A stretch of DNA of 64,000 bases from Lineus longissimus (GCF_910592395.1 NC_088315.1:10170501-10234500); one strand, 5' to 3'; positions 20,955-32,689 are shown, counted from the stretch's first letter. A program made the numbers and translations. The notes: generated by a model not told the origin, from the letters alone.

Positions 20955-23900
20955 GCGTGAATAGTTTGAGGGTAGCGCGTGCGTTTGAGTTAGTGCGCAT
21001 GCGCTTTCTACGGAAAATTGAAATGTTGTGAACGAGTGGTTTCAGGTTTCGGTTTCACGGTAGGATTTTGACATGGAAACGGGGCAATAGACATGAAGAC
21101 CAAGGTACTTTCAAGATTATTGCATTATTAATGGAACCAGACCGTCGACATATTGTCACACCCCATGATATTGACGAAATCGTCGTCGAAACGGGCAGCC
21201 CCGGACCGATCATAACTTCAAGGCTGGTGAAAAGGTCAAATTCTAGTAAAAAAACAAACTCAGAACCTACAGAACTTTTAAAACTGAGTACCAACTTGAG
21301 CCCTACCTTAATGTTCTAAAAAACAGGGGGTTGTTTTCAAAAATGGCTAAGTTTCGCCTTAGCAATCACAACCTACTCATCGAAAGAGGTAGACATTTTG
21401 GTACTCAGTTAGAAAAGCGGCTCTGTCCTTTTGGGTGTAACGTTATTGAGGACGAGTTCCACTTTTTTGCACGATGTCCCTCTAACAATAAATTAAGAGA
21501 CGAGTATCTCACAAATATAAATTTTTATAAATGTAGTCAATTATTTTCAAATCTGGATTTTATTTCTATTATGAGTAGTACTGACAACACGACTATTTTA
21601 GATACTGCTATTTTTATCTCGAAAGCCTTTGAAGAAAGACAAACAGCTCTTCAGGGGCACTAATAAATAAGTCATTGTGGTCTTATTTTAATTACCATAT
21701 ACATGTAACTTTCTTTTAAAAATATTTTTGTATGTGTTGTATTTGTATATATGTGCTGCCATACTGTCTTATCCTTTGATAGTTGTGCAATAAATTGAAT
21801 TGAATTGAATTGAATTGGTGAGCGAGAAGACTCGTAGGGGGGGGGGGGGTATATAGTTAGGATGATGCCATCATGGCAGTTGACCGAAGAAGCAGTTGGC
21901 TAGCACACAATGTCAATGATTGATGGCGAGTAGTTGGTGGGTGGGAGAGGGGGGATATAGTTAGGATGATGCCATCATGGCAGTTGACCCAATAGACGCT
22001 GTCGCAGTAGGCCTATAGAAAATAAGTGGGGAGAATGTGGGAAACTAAACACAACAGGAGAAGGATAGGTATTTTTGCCCGGAGATAAGCATAATGATCC
22101 CAAGACCCAAGTGTAATTAAGATTTATATTCTAATTCAAAAAGACCTCAGCCGACCCCCCCCCCCCCCCGCCCTGAATAGTTTGAGGTCTCACTAGCCAG
22201 TGGTGATCAGGTGTTAATCTTGAAGTTATAAGGCATAGAGGTGAAATTTTTCAAATTTGCGTTATACAGGGTGTCTCATGCATTGTGCTACATCAGTCTA
22301 TGCATGACTGTATGTTCAAAGCACGATTTCTTCGCGGAAATAGAAAAATAATCTCTGGCAGCGATGCAGCTTGTTGTTTAATGCATTTCGATTCGCCCCA
22401 GCGTATCGTTACACTTTGATTCGGCCCTGTTTTGACGAAATCTTCAACCGAACAGCGGCATCTCTGCGTAAACATCGTAGCGTCCCGCTGAATTGTTTGG
22501 AAAAGAAAATCTCTCCCCAGGTAAATTGCTGTGCATTAGCGTATACGATTCGCGTGCAAAAATGTCACCTGGGTGTGGAGGTTTTCTGGTTCCGGGTCAA
22601 GTTTTTTTCGTTGATGGTATACACAATTCCTAAAATACACTGCCATCTAGTGGCAGAACCACAGGAAGTGATGCAGAGTGAGGCAGGTAGGTCAGCAACC
22701 TGCATAGCGTGTAGAGTATTGAACAATAGCTATCACTGAAATGGATCCAAATAACTCTGTTGTGCGTGGTGTTTGGCTAGTCTTGCCACAGTATATGTAG
22801 GGGAATTAATGGGTTTCATGTCAGTGAACATGATAAGTGATAATAATTGACCAATTAAATAATGAGGGTAATATGAGGAAGGCTCAGGCCTTGATAGGGA
22901 GCTCTTCGTTAATAGGGCTGGTAAGCGAGAAGACTCGGTAGGGGGGGGGGGGGGTTATATAGTTAGGATGATGCCATCATGGCAGTTTACCGAAGAAGCA
23001 GTTGGCTAGCACACAATGTCAATGATTGATGGCGAGTAGTTGGTGGGTGGGAGAGGGGGGATATAGTTAGGATGATGCCATCATGGCAGTTGACCCAGTA
23101 GACGCTGTCGCAGTATAGAAAATAAGTGGGGAGAATGTGGGAAACTAAACACAACAGGAGAAGGATAGGTATTTTTGCCCGGAGATAAGCATAATGATCC
23201 CAAGACCCAAGTGTAATTAAAATTTATATTCTAATTCAAAAAGACCAACGTCGCCTAGACATACAGTCATGCATAGACTGATGTAGCACAATGCATGAGA
23301 CACCCTGTATAACGCAAATTTGAAAAAATTTCACCTCTATGCCTTATGACTTCAAGATTAACACCTGATCACTTGGTCAAACTTGGTCAGATGTATTCTA
23401 CAATACAAGAGATATGCTATTCAGAAATGTATTGGTTTGTGTGAGAGTAACGTACTGCCGAGTCTACAGCCGCTGGAACAGGGGTATGCATGAAATGACG
23501 TCGCGTCATTTTTGGAGGTAGGTAGGCCTGGCCTCCGCACCGGCTTGTGAGACCTGAGGGTAGCGCGTGCGTTTGAGTTAAGTGCGCATGCGCTTTCTAC
23601 GGAAAATTAAAATGGCCAGTGTTGTGGACGAGTGGTTTCAGGTTTCACGGTAGGATTTTGACATGGAAACGGGGAAATAGACATTGAGACCAATGTACTT
23701 TCAAGATTATTGCATTATTAATGGAACCAGACCGTTGGCATATTGTCACACCCCATGATATTGACGAAATCGTCGTCGAAACGGGCAGCCCCGGACCGAT
23801 CATGTTGGTGCGCTTGAAACTACGGAAAAGTTAGCAGACGGAAAATCTTTTGCGGAATTTTGCCAGTTCAAAGCACGATTTCGTCGCGGAAAGAGAAAAA

Positions 23901-25735
23901 TAATCTCTGGCAGCGATGCAGCTTGTTGTTTAATGCATTTCGATTCGCCCCAGGGTATCGTTACACTTTGATTCGGCCCTGTTTTGACGAAATCTTCAAC
24001 AGCGGCATCTCTGCGTAAACATCGTAGCGTCCCGCTGAATTGTTTGGAAAAGAAAATCTCTCCCCAGGTAAATTGCTGTGCATTAGCGTATACGATTCGC
24101 GTGCAAAAATGTCACCTGGGTGTGGAGGTTTTCTGGTTCCGGGTCAAGTTTTTTTCGTTGATGGTATACACAATTCCTAAAATACACTGCCATCTAGTGG
24201 CAGAACCACAGGAAGTGATGCAGAGTGAGGCAGGTAGGTCAGCAACCTGCATAGCGTGTAGAGTATTGAACAATAGCTATCACTGAAATGGATCCAAATA
24301 ACTCTGTTGTGCGTGGTGTTGGGCTAGTCTTGCCACAGTATATGTAGGGGAATTAATGGGTTTCATGTCAGTGAACATGATAAGTGATAATAATTGACCA
24401 ATTAAATAATGAGGGTAATATGAGGAAGGCTCAGGCCTTGATAGGGAGCTCTTCGTTAATAGGGCTGGTAAGCGAGAAGACTCGGTAGGGGGGGGGGGGG
24501 TTATATAGTTAGGATGATGCCATCATGGCAGTTTACCGAAGAAGCAGTTGGCTAGCACACAATGTCAATGATTGATGGCGAGTAGTTGGTGGGTGGGAGA
24601 GGGGGGATATAGTTAGGATGATGCCATCATGGCAGTTGACCCAGTAGACGCTGTCGCAGTATAGAAAATAAGTGGGGAGAATGTGGGAAACTAAACACAA
24701 CAGGAGAAGGATAGGTATTTTTGCCCGGAGATAAGCATAATGATCCCAAGACCCAAGTGTAATTAAGATTTATATTCTCATTCAAAAAGACCAACGTCGC
24801 CTAGACATACAGTCATGCATAGACTGATGTAGCACAATGCATGAGGCACCCTGTATAACGCAAATTTGAAAAAATTTCACCTCTATGCCTTATAACTTCA
24901 AGATTAACACCTGATCACTTGGTCAAACTTGGTCAGATGTATTCTACAATACAAGAGATATGCTATTCAGAAATGTATTGGTTTGTGTGAGAGTAACGTA
25001 CTGCCAAGTCTGCAGCCGCTGGAACAGGGGTATGCATGAAATGACGTCGCGTCATTTTTGGAGGTAGGTAGGCCTGGCCTCCGCACCGGCTTGTGAGACC
25101 TGAGGGTAGCGCGTGCGTTCGAGTTAAGTGCGCATGCGCTTTCTACGGAAAATTAAAATGGCCAGTGTTGTGGACGAGTGGTTTCAGGTTTCACGGTAGG
25201 ATTTTGACATGGAAACGGGGAAATAGACATTGAGACCAATGTACTTTCAAGATTATTGCATTATTAATGGAACCAGACCGTTGGCATATTGTCACACCCC
25301 ATGATATTGACGAAATCGTCGTCGAAACGGGCAGCCCCGGACCGATCATGTTGGTGCGCTTGAAACTACGGAAAAGTTAGCAGACGGAAAATCTTTTGCG
25401 GAATTTTGCCAGTTCAAAGCACGATTTCGTCGCGGAAAGAGAAAAATAATCTCTGGCAGCGATGCAGCTTGTTGTTTAATGCATTTCGATTCGCCCCAGG
25501 GTATCGTTACACTTTGATTCGGCCCTGTTTTGACGAAATCTTCAACAGCGGCTTCTCTGCGTAAACATCGTAGCGTCCCGCTGAATTGTTTGGAAAAAGA
25601 AAATCTCTCCCCAGGTAAATTGCTGTGTATTAGCGTATACGATTCGCGTGCAAAAATGTCACCTGGGTGCAGAGGTTTTCTGGTTCCGGTCAACCGGGTC
25701 AAGTTTTTTTCGTTGACGGTATACACACACACATT
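20955..25735. repeat. Tandem/scrambled array of a 1547-bp repeat
   Basis: Two near-identical units start at gtaagcgagaagactcgg: 22921-24467 and 24468-25735 (the second cut short). A third, older set (20955-22920) has the same blocks rearranged. Block A (gtagcgcgtgcg... to gaccgatcat) is at 20970-21226. A LINE fragment follows, then the poly-G block at 21817-22152. A 118-bp piece at 22198-22315 is inverted relative to 23259-23376. Block B is at 22316-22740. Each unit carries a 12-nt G run. Blocks A and B have short open stretches (for example PDRWHIVTPHDIDE) but stops separate them. No transposase seen. Confidence 0.85.
21227..21816 (+). mobile_element. 5'-truncated non-LTR retrotransposon (3' end)
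   Basis: An open frame from about 21253 to the TAA near 21663 reads KLRTYRTFKTEYQLEPYL, then FRLSNHNLLIERGRHFG, then CPFGCNVIEDEFHFFARC. This is the typical C-terminal tail of invertebrate CR1/L2-like reverse transcriptases, with a Cys/His cluster. A short 3' UTR follows and ends in a gaatt repeat (21790-21815), the usual tail of such elements. The 5' junction falls inside block A of the 1547-bp repeat at gaccgatcat. It is a dead fragment lacking the polymerase domain. Confidence 0.82.
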
Positions 25736-26206
25736 CGACCCTTAACCATAAAGCTCGCTTAAGAGCTCCCTAATAAAACAGTCTGAATAAGTTTGGGTCA
25801 AGTGATGAGGAGGCTGGCTGAAGGAGTGAAGCCATGCATTGCATGCATTGGATTCTGACATAGACATGATGAACTTAAAGGATAGCTCCTGGAATAAATC
25901 GTTGGCAGCCTTTTTGAACGAAACCAATAGAAATATATTAAATGAGTATTCCTCTTTACCACAAACCTTTTGAAAGTGGAAAAAATATTATAGTTCAGGG
26001 AGAAAAATTGATATTAATAGTCCCTATTTTACTGACATGGACAGCGCCATTTTGAGTCAAATTTCCCTCGGTGATGACGCGGTGTGTGCAATGGCAGTGA
26101 TTGGCTGAAATTCCGAAGCACCGATCGTGCATATCGTGCGCAGTGAATATCCGTTTCTTCGCGATTCACATCTCTCTCGCATGTCTCACGATTTCACGCA
26201 ATTAAA

Positions 26207-26566
26207 TCATTCTAATTTCGTTTTATTTGGACATTCGCGTAATATATGGATTGCTTGAATGCAAAATGCCTCGGTCATGGTCCTCATTTTGGCCATCAAC
26301 ATCGGGTCCAGCTGCATCTTCAATAGCTTGAGCCATAGCGTCAATCTCCCCCTCTCTTCATATTCCGGCTCAAACTGGTAGCCCTGTACACCAACATTTC
26401 CCCCTACATCCAAATCTTCATAACTCCCGCTGCTCATGGAAGTGTCACTGCTGTCAACGTAGCTTTCATCATCCGAAGCCCCCTTGATAACAATACAATA
26501 ACACGATCTCAAAATATCAATCAGCTGACTCCTATTGTGACAATACTGACAATGTGAATTGCACAC
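26207..26566 (-). pseudogene. Acidic N-terminal fragment resembling ballast-domain proteins
   Basis: The frame reads DDESYVDSSDTSMSSGSYEDLD, then GVQGYQFEPEYEE, similar to the acidic exon at 6752-7045 (PYMFEP). After EEYEERG-like residues near 26345 the reading continues better in another frame (EIDAMAQAIEDAAGPD...), which ends in TAA near 26214. A one-base slip in the run of G or C around 26345-26350 is likely. No ballast domain follows. A TGACGTCA palindrome lies just upstream at 26568-26575. The real start is uncertain; the first 25 residues of the longest frame look like leader. Confidence 0.45.
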
Positions 26567-26567
26567 G

Positions 26568-26575
26568 TGACGTCA
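26568..26575. promoter_or_regulatory. TGACGTCA palindrome (CRE/ATF-type site)
   Basis: Perfect 8-bp CRE immediately upstream of the acidic minus-strand frame; position fits a promoter element. Function inferred only. Confidence 0.4.
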
Positions 26576-26948
26576 CGATTCTCCGGTTTTGGAGGAGAGA
26601 TCGCGAAAAAAGTGAGAAAATGGCGCCCTCCATAAACTCAGTCTTTACTCTTGTGCTTCTACGAAGCACATCGTTTTTTCAAAGCTGCTGTGAATTCGAT
26701 TTAAAACCAAATTCAACCAGCCAAGTCTAGACGATTTTTGGGTTCATTCACCTACGGAGTAGACCGCCAAACTAATCTTGGCATTAGTATTGTCCAGTCT
26801 ATTTAATTATAGACATTTTCTTAGCTAGCTTAGTCGACCCGGCTCCATTATTTTGATCTTGGTAGGGTAGAGTTAAGTAGGCTATTCTCCGCTCTATTGT
26901 AATGAACAAGACTCAGATCCATTGCAATAGTGTTTAATTCAAGTAGGC

Positions 26949-29237
26949 ATGTTTTCCTTTCCATTAATTATTGCGTCCTTTCTGGCCTACTTGGGGTTCC
27001 CAGTGTTTTTATTGTCATTGGTACCATTTTTTATATGGCGTACCCCTCCGACGGCATCCTTTGTCTCACCACAAAGGAATGCGTCTGGTGGCGGGAAACG
27101 GGCCGCGAAGACGCCTAAACCCTCCTCCGGTTCCGTTTCCGGGCATATAACCCGGAGGTCTAGCAAACCTCCCGCCACCACCCCTTCCGTCAGCCGAGTT
27201 CCGGTTCCGGCCGCGGCTGCGAAGGATGCGGGATCTGACATTATTAATGTCTGTGGTCCCAAGGGAGACTTACATCCAATAAGTCTCCAAGGGTTTAATA
27301 TACCCCGGACCTCAGGGAACCTTCCGGTTCCTCTGTCGTCCGCTCCCCCGAGTACAAGCCCTTTGTACCCGCGGGAGCACCCTGCTTCCGGTCCGCCGAT
27401 TGCAGTTCCGGTTACTGACGCGGGTTCCCGTTTTTCAGTAACCGAAGACTCTACTGGGGGTTTTTCTCAGTCTTTACTGCGAAATAACCCCAGTCCTCAC
27501 GGACACAGTAGAGTAGGGCCGGACCTTATAACGCCACCTCCGAAACGCCATGCGTCTTCGGTAACAGCGTTTCCGCCCTCCGTACCTCCTTCTAAAAGGG
27601 CATCCGGTAGCTCCATACCGGCGAAGGAGTTACGGGCATTTCCGGTTTCGGACTTCGTTCTACCGGAAATGCAGGCACCTTCCTACGTTGGCCAACCTCT
27701 TGGGTGGAACCAACCGGAAGTGCCACCCCCTCCTCGTAGCAGAGGCGTCGTTCCCATGGAACGAGCTACACAGAGAGGACATCTGAACTCTGGTTCAGAA
27801 TATCGGCATCTTCCGCTTCCGGAAGACCCATTCGCCCGTACATACGGCTTCCAGGGTTCGCTTATGCGCTCACCCTCGCCTCAACCGCCCGTCGTTGAGA
27901 GAAGCCGCACGTCGGGTCCGGAACCCGAGTCGGGACAGCAACTGTCCCAGCTCATCCAGATGGTAGCAGGTCTTACTGATAGACTCAGCCATCTGGAGCA
28001 GGGTTCCGGTTCCTCTGGTGCGCCTGGTCCCATCGGATACCCACCATCCGACTCCTCTATTTTAGAGGAATTTTCTGAGAACGAGAGTTCTCAGCCAGGC
28101 TACCGCTCCCCCAATCAGGAGGAGCTGTCACCAGAGGAGGCCAGTATCTTGTCGGATATGAGGACACTCAGATCCTTGATCAGAGCGTACCTCCCGCAGG
28201 ATCTGTGCCCTACCCCGCCGGAACTGCCAGCCTTGTCAACACCGACCTTTTCACTCTGGGGACAGGAAGTGGATCCCAATCCACAGGTTTCTCAAGGCTC
28301 CACTCGGGCACTTGAATTCCTTCCTCCCTCCCCGTCGGTGGTAGCAGTCTCTGAACTTTTGGAGCGTACAATCAGAGACTCACAAGGCGCCCACCAACGT
28401 ACTTCCATCCCTGTCCTTCCGGCAGTCGGACCGGAAGCTTGGTGTAAACCGGGGAAGTTGTTCACGGCACAACTTCCTCCCGTTAGGCAGTACCGCGCTG
28501 ACTATTATCGAGTCAGCTCGGCCGGCTGTCCAGCTGCAGCATCGACTTCCATATTAAAGGACGATGTACAGCTGGACCAACTCGTGCCTAGGGTGACCTC
28601 CTCCTCGGCTTACCGAGACCTTAGAGCACAAGAGGGTCTGGCAAAAAACACGTTAGCGGTGCTCTCCTACGCAGAGCACACTAACCTGGCCCTAGCCAGA
28701 TCCCTAAAAGATAATGAGTCACTATCTGATGACACAAAATCGCTTGTGACATCCTTGTCACATTCGATTAGGCACGCTATTGCGCTGTCCGCCAAGACCG
28801 CAGCAAATAGCGTCCTACTCCGTAGAGACGCCGCACTGGGCTCTCTCAATGTCATCAGATCCCTCCAGCTGGAAGGGGCCTTAAGAACCGCTCCTATGGA
28901 CGATTCTTTCCTGTTCGCAGATTCTGTACAAGAGGCGGCTCAAGCACAGAAAGATTGGGACAAATTATATGCCCCCACTGCGACACAGAGGGCCAAGACC
29001 TCTCTACCTAACGCTAGAAAGATAGAGAGGCCCCAGCAGGCATCGGGTTCAATCCCGTACGCCAGGCAGGTCCTGCCTAGGCCTACCCCGCCTAGTCAGC
29101 CTGCTCCTGCTGGATCCTTCCGACGGGAAGCGGAGGGTCGCCGGACTGGAAAGAGGAAAAATACTTCCTCTAACCAGGGTGGATCCGGTCCGACTAAGCA
29201 CTCCTTTCGCCCAAGGGGTGCTGGCCGGAAGAGGTGA
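26949..29237 (+). CDS. gag: DIRS gag-like protein
   Basis: 762 codons. The first 30 residues are strongly hydrophobic (FPLIIASFLAYLGFPVFLLS), unusual for gag, so the true start may be further in. The rest is Pro/Ser-rich with basic patches and a conserved-looking core (PEAWCKPGKLFTAQLPPVRQ, then LAKNTLAVLSYAEHTNLALA). It ends in a basic tail (KHSFRPRGAGRKR). This matches DIRS ORF1 in size and position. The stop overlaps the RT frame by about 60 nt in a different phase. Confidence 0.72.
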   Translation: MFSFPLIIASFLAYLGFPVFLLSLVPFFIWRTPPTASFVSPQRNASGGGKRAAKTPKPSSGSVSGHITRRSSKPPATTPSVSRVPVPAAAAKDAGSDIINVCGPKGDLHPISLQGFNIPRTSGNLPVPLSSAPPSTSPLYPREHPASGPPIAVPVTDAGSRFSVTEDSTGGFSQSLLRNNPSPHGHSRVGPDLITPPPKRHASSVTAFPPSVPPSKRASGSSIPAKELRAFPVSDFVLPEMQAPSYVGQPLGWNQPEVPPPPRSRGVVPMERATQRGHLNSGSEYRHLPLPEDPFARTYGFQGSLMRSPSPQPPVVERSRTSGPEPESGQQLSQLIQMVAGLTDRLSHLEQGSGSSGAPGPIGYPPSDSSILEEFSENESSQPGYRSPNQEELSPEEASILSDMRTLRSLIRAYLPQDLCPTPPELPALSTPTFSLWGQEVDPNPQVSQGSTRALEFLPPSPSVVAVSELLERTIRDSQGAHQRTSIPVLPAVGPEAWCKPGKLFTAQLPPVRQYRADYYRVSSAGCPAAASTSILKDDVQLDQLVPRVTSSSAYRDLRAQEGLAKNTLAVLSYAEHTNLALARSLKDNESLSDDTKSLVTSLSHSIRHAIALSAKTAANSVLLRRDAALGSLNVIRSLQLEGALRTAPMDDSFLFADSVQEAAQAQKDWDKLYAPTATQRAKTSLPNARKIERPQQASGSIPYARQVLPRPTPPSQPAPAGSFRREAEGRRTGKRKNTSSNQGGSGPTKHSFRPRGAGRKR

Positions 29238-31341
29238 CTCCCCCCTCCTTTCTCCTCCCGGACGCAAAAAGGAGCCGACTCCGGTAGTCGGGGGCCGTCT
29301 GCAAAAATTTGCAGACATTTGGGACGATTGGTGCCCAAAGGGGTCCCCAGTCCCAAACATGTTGAGGTACGGAGTGAAACTAGATTTCAACCGTACCCCC
29401 CCGACTACCATATATCCAACCCCAGTTCAGCCACCGAAGGACCCAGTCAAGGCCTCTGCCCTCCAAGCAGAGGTCGCGACATTACTGGAGAAGCAAGCTA
29501 TCCAGGTCCTTCAAGATCCATGCTCCCCCGGCTTTTACAGCCACGTTTTCTTGGTTCCCAAGAAAGCAGGGACATGGAGGCTGATCATAGACCTTTCCAG
29601 GTTAAACACCTTCTTGAATGTTCCTCATTTCAAGATGGAAACCACCAGGTCTATAGCAACGGCGATACAGCCCAACGATTGGGCGGTATCGATGGATTTA
29701 ACGGATGCGTACTTACATGTACCGATCCATCCAGACTATCAACACTTCCTTCGATTCCATTACGAAGGAAAGACGTATCAATTCAGGGCCCTGCCGTTCG
29801 GTCTGGCATCGGCACCCCTAATTTTTACGATGATAGTCACAGCCTTCGTCGCTCCCTTTCACGTGATGGGGTTCAAGCTCCATCACTACCTAGACGATTG
29901 GCTACTCCGTTGCAAATCGCGGGAACTACTACTGCAACAACTTCAGGTTCTAAAGCAAAAAGTAGTTTCCGCAGGTTGGATTATCAACGAAACAAAGTCA
30001 GAATTCATACCATCCCAAGACTTCGTTTACGTTGGAGTTCGGTTCCTTACGGCCATAGGGAAAATGCTGCCCCCCCTAGACAGGATAAAGAAAATTCTTC
30101 ATCTCGTCGCAGAATTCAGAGGAAGGACTCAAGCTCCCGCAAGGCGATGCTTGAGCCTTTTGGGACTTCTGAATTCGGCAGCAGACCGAATCCCCCTTGG
30201 CCGTCTATATATGCGTCCCATCCAGATGTTTCTAATGTTTCTATGGAAACCCCACAGGGACCCATTAGACAAGTTGGTATTGATACCTCAATACCTACTC
30301 AAGAACGTCTGGAACTTCTGGGAGTCGGAGACTCGTCTCCAAAGCGGTGTAGATCTTGCTCCACCGCCCCCAGAAGTGTCCCTGTTCACAGATGCTTCCC
30401 TACTAGGGTGGGGAGCACATCTGAACAACGGGGACATGTCCATAAGGGGTCTATGGACAAGGGAGGAGACCATTCTTCCAATAAATATATTGGAAATGAA
30501 GGCTGTCCTTCTTGCCGTGAGGGCTCTTTCCCTTCGCCTGAAGAATCGGAGAGTAACCCTGTTCTCCGACAATTCTACAGTAGTAGCATATGTCAGGAGA
30601 CAGGGAGGCACAAAGTCCGGCATTCTTTGCCAGCTAACTTGGGAGCTTTACCATCTTTGTGCCGACCTTGGAGTATCGATATGTGCCAGACACATACCGG
30701 GCAATCGCAACATCCTTGTCGACGCCCTGTCCCGTCAGAACAAGCTAGTTCAGACAGAGTGGACACTCCATCAGGAGATTGTAGACGACCTTTGTCACCT
30801 TTGGCAATCTCCGAAGGTAGATCTGTTCGCCACCAGGCTGAACAATCGCCTTCCCATCTATTACTCTCCACTTCCGGACGAAGAGGCCCTGGAAGTCGAC
30901 AGCCTTACAGCCTCTTGGGTCGGGCTGAACGCATATGCGTTTCCACCCCTCCCTCTCATCCAACCAGTCCTGAACAAGATCTTGACCAGCCATCCGGTGA
31001 GAATAACTCTCATCGCACCTTGCTGGCCAAATCAGGCCTGGTTCCCAGCCTTGCTGGAGCTCCTGATAGATCACCCCAGGAGTCTTCCTACTTGGAAGCA
31101 CCTCCTGTGGCACCCCCTGGGGAGATGCTACCACCAGAACCCTGGATTTTTCAAGTTTCACGCCTGGAACTTATCCAGTTGCATCTCCACCAGAGAGGCT
31201 TTTCGGACATCGCTGTTAAGCGCATGTCCGCACCTCAAAGGGGGTCTACCCTTGATGTGTATCAAGGAAAGTGGTCTACCTTCACTTCCTGGTGCAGGGA
31301 GAATGGAGTTAATCCGATCTCTCCCTCTATATACAGATTAG
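29179..31341 (+). CDS. DIRS reverse transcriptase - RNase H - methyltransferase-like
   Basis: An uninterrupted frame of about 720 codons with no ATG at its start; the first Met in frame is at 29359 (MLRYGVKLDF). Reverse transcriptase: WRLIIDLSRLN, MDLTDAYLHVPI, LPFGLASAP and the catalytic HYLDDWLL near 29885. RNase H: VSLFTDASLLGWGAH (30378), EMKAVLLAV, FSDNSTVVAYV, and RHIPGNRNILVDALSR. The C-terminal region (KVDLFATRLNNRLPIYYS ... LIAPCWPNQAWFP) is the Dam-methyltransferase-like segment of DIRS elements. Overlap with gag suggests frameshifting or reinitiation. Confidence 0.92.
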   Translation: MDPVRLSTPFAQGVLAGRGDSPLLSPPGRKKEPTPVVGGRLQKFADIWDDWCPKGSPVPNMLRYGVKLDFNRTPPTTIYPTPVQPPKDPVKASALQAEVATLLEKQAIQVLQDPCSPGFYSHVFLVPKKAGTWRLIIDLSRLNTFLNVPHFKMETTRSIATAIQPNDWAVSMDLTDAYLHVPIHPDYQHFLRFHYEGKTYQFRALPFGLASAPLIFTMIVTAFVAPFHVMGFKLHHYLDDWLLRCKSRELLLQQLQVLKQKVVSAGWIINETKSEFIPSQDFVYVGVRFLTAIGKMLPPLDRIKKILHLVAEFRGRTQAPARRCLSLLGLLNSAADRIPLGRLYMRPIQMFLMFLWKPHRDPLDKLVLIPQYLLKNVWNFWESETRLQSGVDLAPPPPEVSLFTDASLLGWGAHLNNGDMSIRGLWTREETILPINILEMKAVLLAVRALSLRLKNRRVTLFSDNSTVVAYVRRQGGTKSGILCQLTWELYHLCADLGVSICARHIPGNRNILVDALSRQNKLVQTEWTLHQEIVDDLCHLWQSPKVDLFATRLNNRLPIYYSPLPDEEALEVDSLTASWVGLNAYAFPPLPLIQPVLNKILTSHPVRITLIAPCWPNQAWFPALLELLIDHPRSLPTWKHLLWHPLGRCYHQNPGFFKFHAWNLSSCISTREAFRTSLLSACPHLKGGLPLMCIKESGLPSLPGAGRMELIRSLPLYTD

Positions 31342-32227
31342 TTGATTTCCTTATTGAATTATTCACGGAAAGACATCTGTCACGGCTATAAAAGGGTACA
31401 AGTCCGCCATCGCTTCTACCCTCCGTGTTTTAAGCACCTGGGATCTTCGTTGGGAGGACCAAATAACCCCTCTTTTCAGAGGAATGTTATTAGAGCGTCC
31501 TAGACCGGTTCACAACACCCCTAAATGGGACCTTTCTGTTGTCCTTAAGGTGCTCATGAGGCATCCTTTTGAACCCATGTCTATTTCATCCATGAAATAT
31601 CTGACACTCAAAACGGTCTTTCTAGTAGCCTTGGCTACCGCCCAACGAGGATCAGAGCTCCATGCACTTTCTTTTAAGAAGCTGGCTTTTAGAGAGGGAG
31701 GGGAGGTTATCCTGGCTTTTATACCAGGATTTCTGGCGAAGAACCAGGGACCGGCCGCCTCTCGGCCCCCGGTTACTATTCCCTCTCTGTCAGGAACGAT
31801 CTCTTATGATCTTCCTGACAGAACTTTATGTCCCGTCAGGGCCCTAAAGTTCTACATAAATAGGACAAAACCTCCCGGTATCCGCCAGGGGAGAGAGCGT
31901 TTGTTTTTGTCCTATAAGGAGGGAAATAAACGAACGATAGCGGCCGCCACTATTTCAAGGTGGATTGTGGAGACTATTCGTCTTTCCTACAACACCTTGA
32001 AGACTTCCTCTGATCTTCGTGTGCTAGCTAACATCTCAGCGCACGAAGTTAGAGCACTAGCCACCTCCTGGGCTAACTACCGAGGAGTTGCTCTTCAAGA
32101 AGTCGTTTCCGCTGCATGTTGGAGTAATCACTCCACATTCTCTCGTTTCTACCTACGAGACGTTTCTTCCCTCGTAGCTGGCATGCACACAATCGGCCCG
32201 ATTGTGTCTGCGGGGCATGTTGTTTGA
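31160..32227 (+). pseudogene. DIRS tyrosine recombinase, one frameshift
   Basis: The N-terminal core-binding part (HLHQRGFSDIAVKRMSAPQR, then YQGKWSTFTSWCREN) is read in one frame and stops at 31391. The remainder (IKGYKSAIASTLRVLSTWDL, then the catalytic domain) runs in another frame to the TGA at 32225-32227. Loss of one base (or four) around 31380 would explain the shift. Catalytic residues are visible: Arg in ATAQRGSELH, His-x-x-Arg in SAHEVRALATSWA, and the Tyr nucleophile in STFSRFYLRD. The recombinase inserts the circular DNA form by site-specific recombination without a target duplication. Confidence 0.88.
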
Positions 32228-32689
32228 TCCTGGCTAGATCAAAAAAGGGGGGGAAGCCCGATTGAAGAGTCAAACGCGCATCTTGCGCCATTTTTGATAT
32301 GCCCTATCTTCAACATTCAAGCAACCCCTAGTAGACTAGAAAGGACGCAATTTCTTATTGTTGTTTAGCAATAACTCATTCTACACCCTTCAACATGCCT
32401 TACTTGCTCTAAGCTCTGTTGCCGGAAAGAAGATGGTTTTATTACGCAATTCTAGCGCTTTCCGGAGAATGGGTCTATTACTCTCTATAATATGATTGTA
32501 ATACCGAGATCAAAATACCGGTCCTCCGGTTCTCCCCATTTCTTTCCCCTGGCGGTCCTCCTTAGCTAATATGCCGGTGGTGCCTCCTGGATGGAACAAC
32601 AGCTCAGCCTTAGGTAAGTCCTCGTTTCCCACCTCCAATAGGTTGCTGGGATTCGATGCAAAAGTGTTCCATAGGTAAGTTTGAATGAC
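32228..32689. other. DIRS 3' untranslated region
   Basis: No coding frame. Internal complementary regions are expected here in DIRS elements, but I could not define one by eye. Confidence 0.4.

Noticed and set aside
22371-22739. 122-residue frame repeated at 23984-24286
   Set aside because: Lies in the 1547-bp repeat, changes start and frame between copies, and has no recognisable domain.
25346-25732. 128-residue minus-strand frame
   Set aside because: Antisense of block B of the same repeat; the copy at 22293-22475 is broken.
29319-31100. Long second frame over the DIRS RT gene
   Set aside because: Out-of-phase shadow of the RT frame; only its last part (from about 31160) codes for the recombinase.
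31640-32230. Site-specific recombinase of a phage or integron
   Set aside because: The R-HxxR-Y motifs belong to the DIRS recombinase, directly following RT-RNase H.
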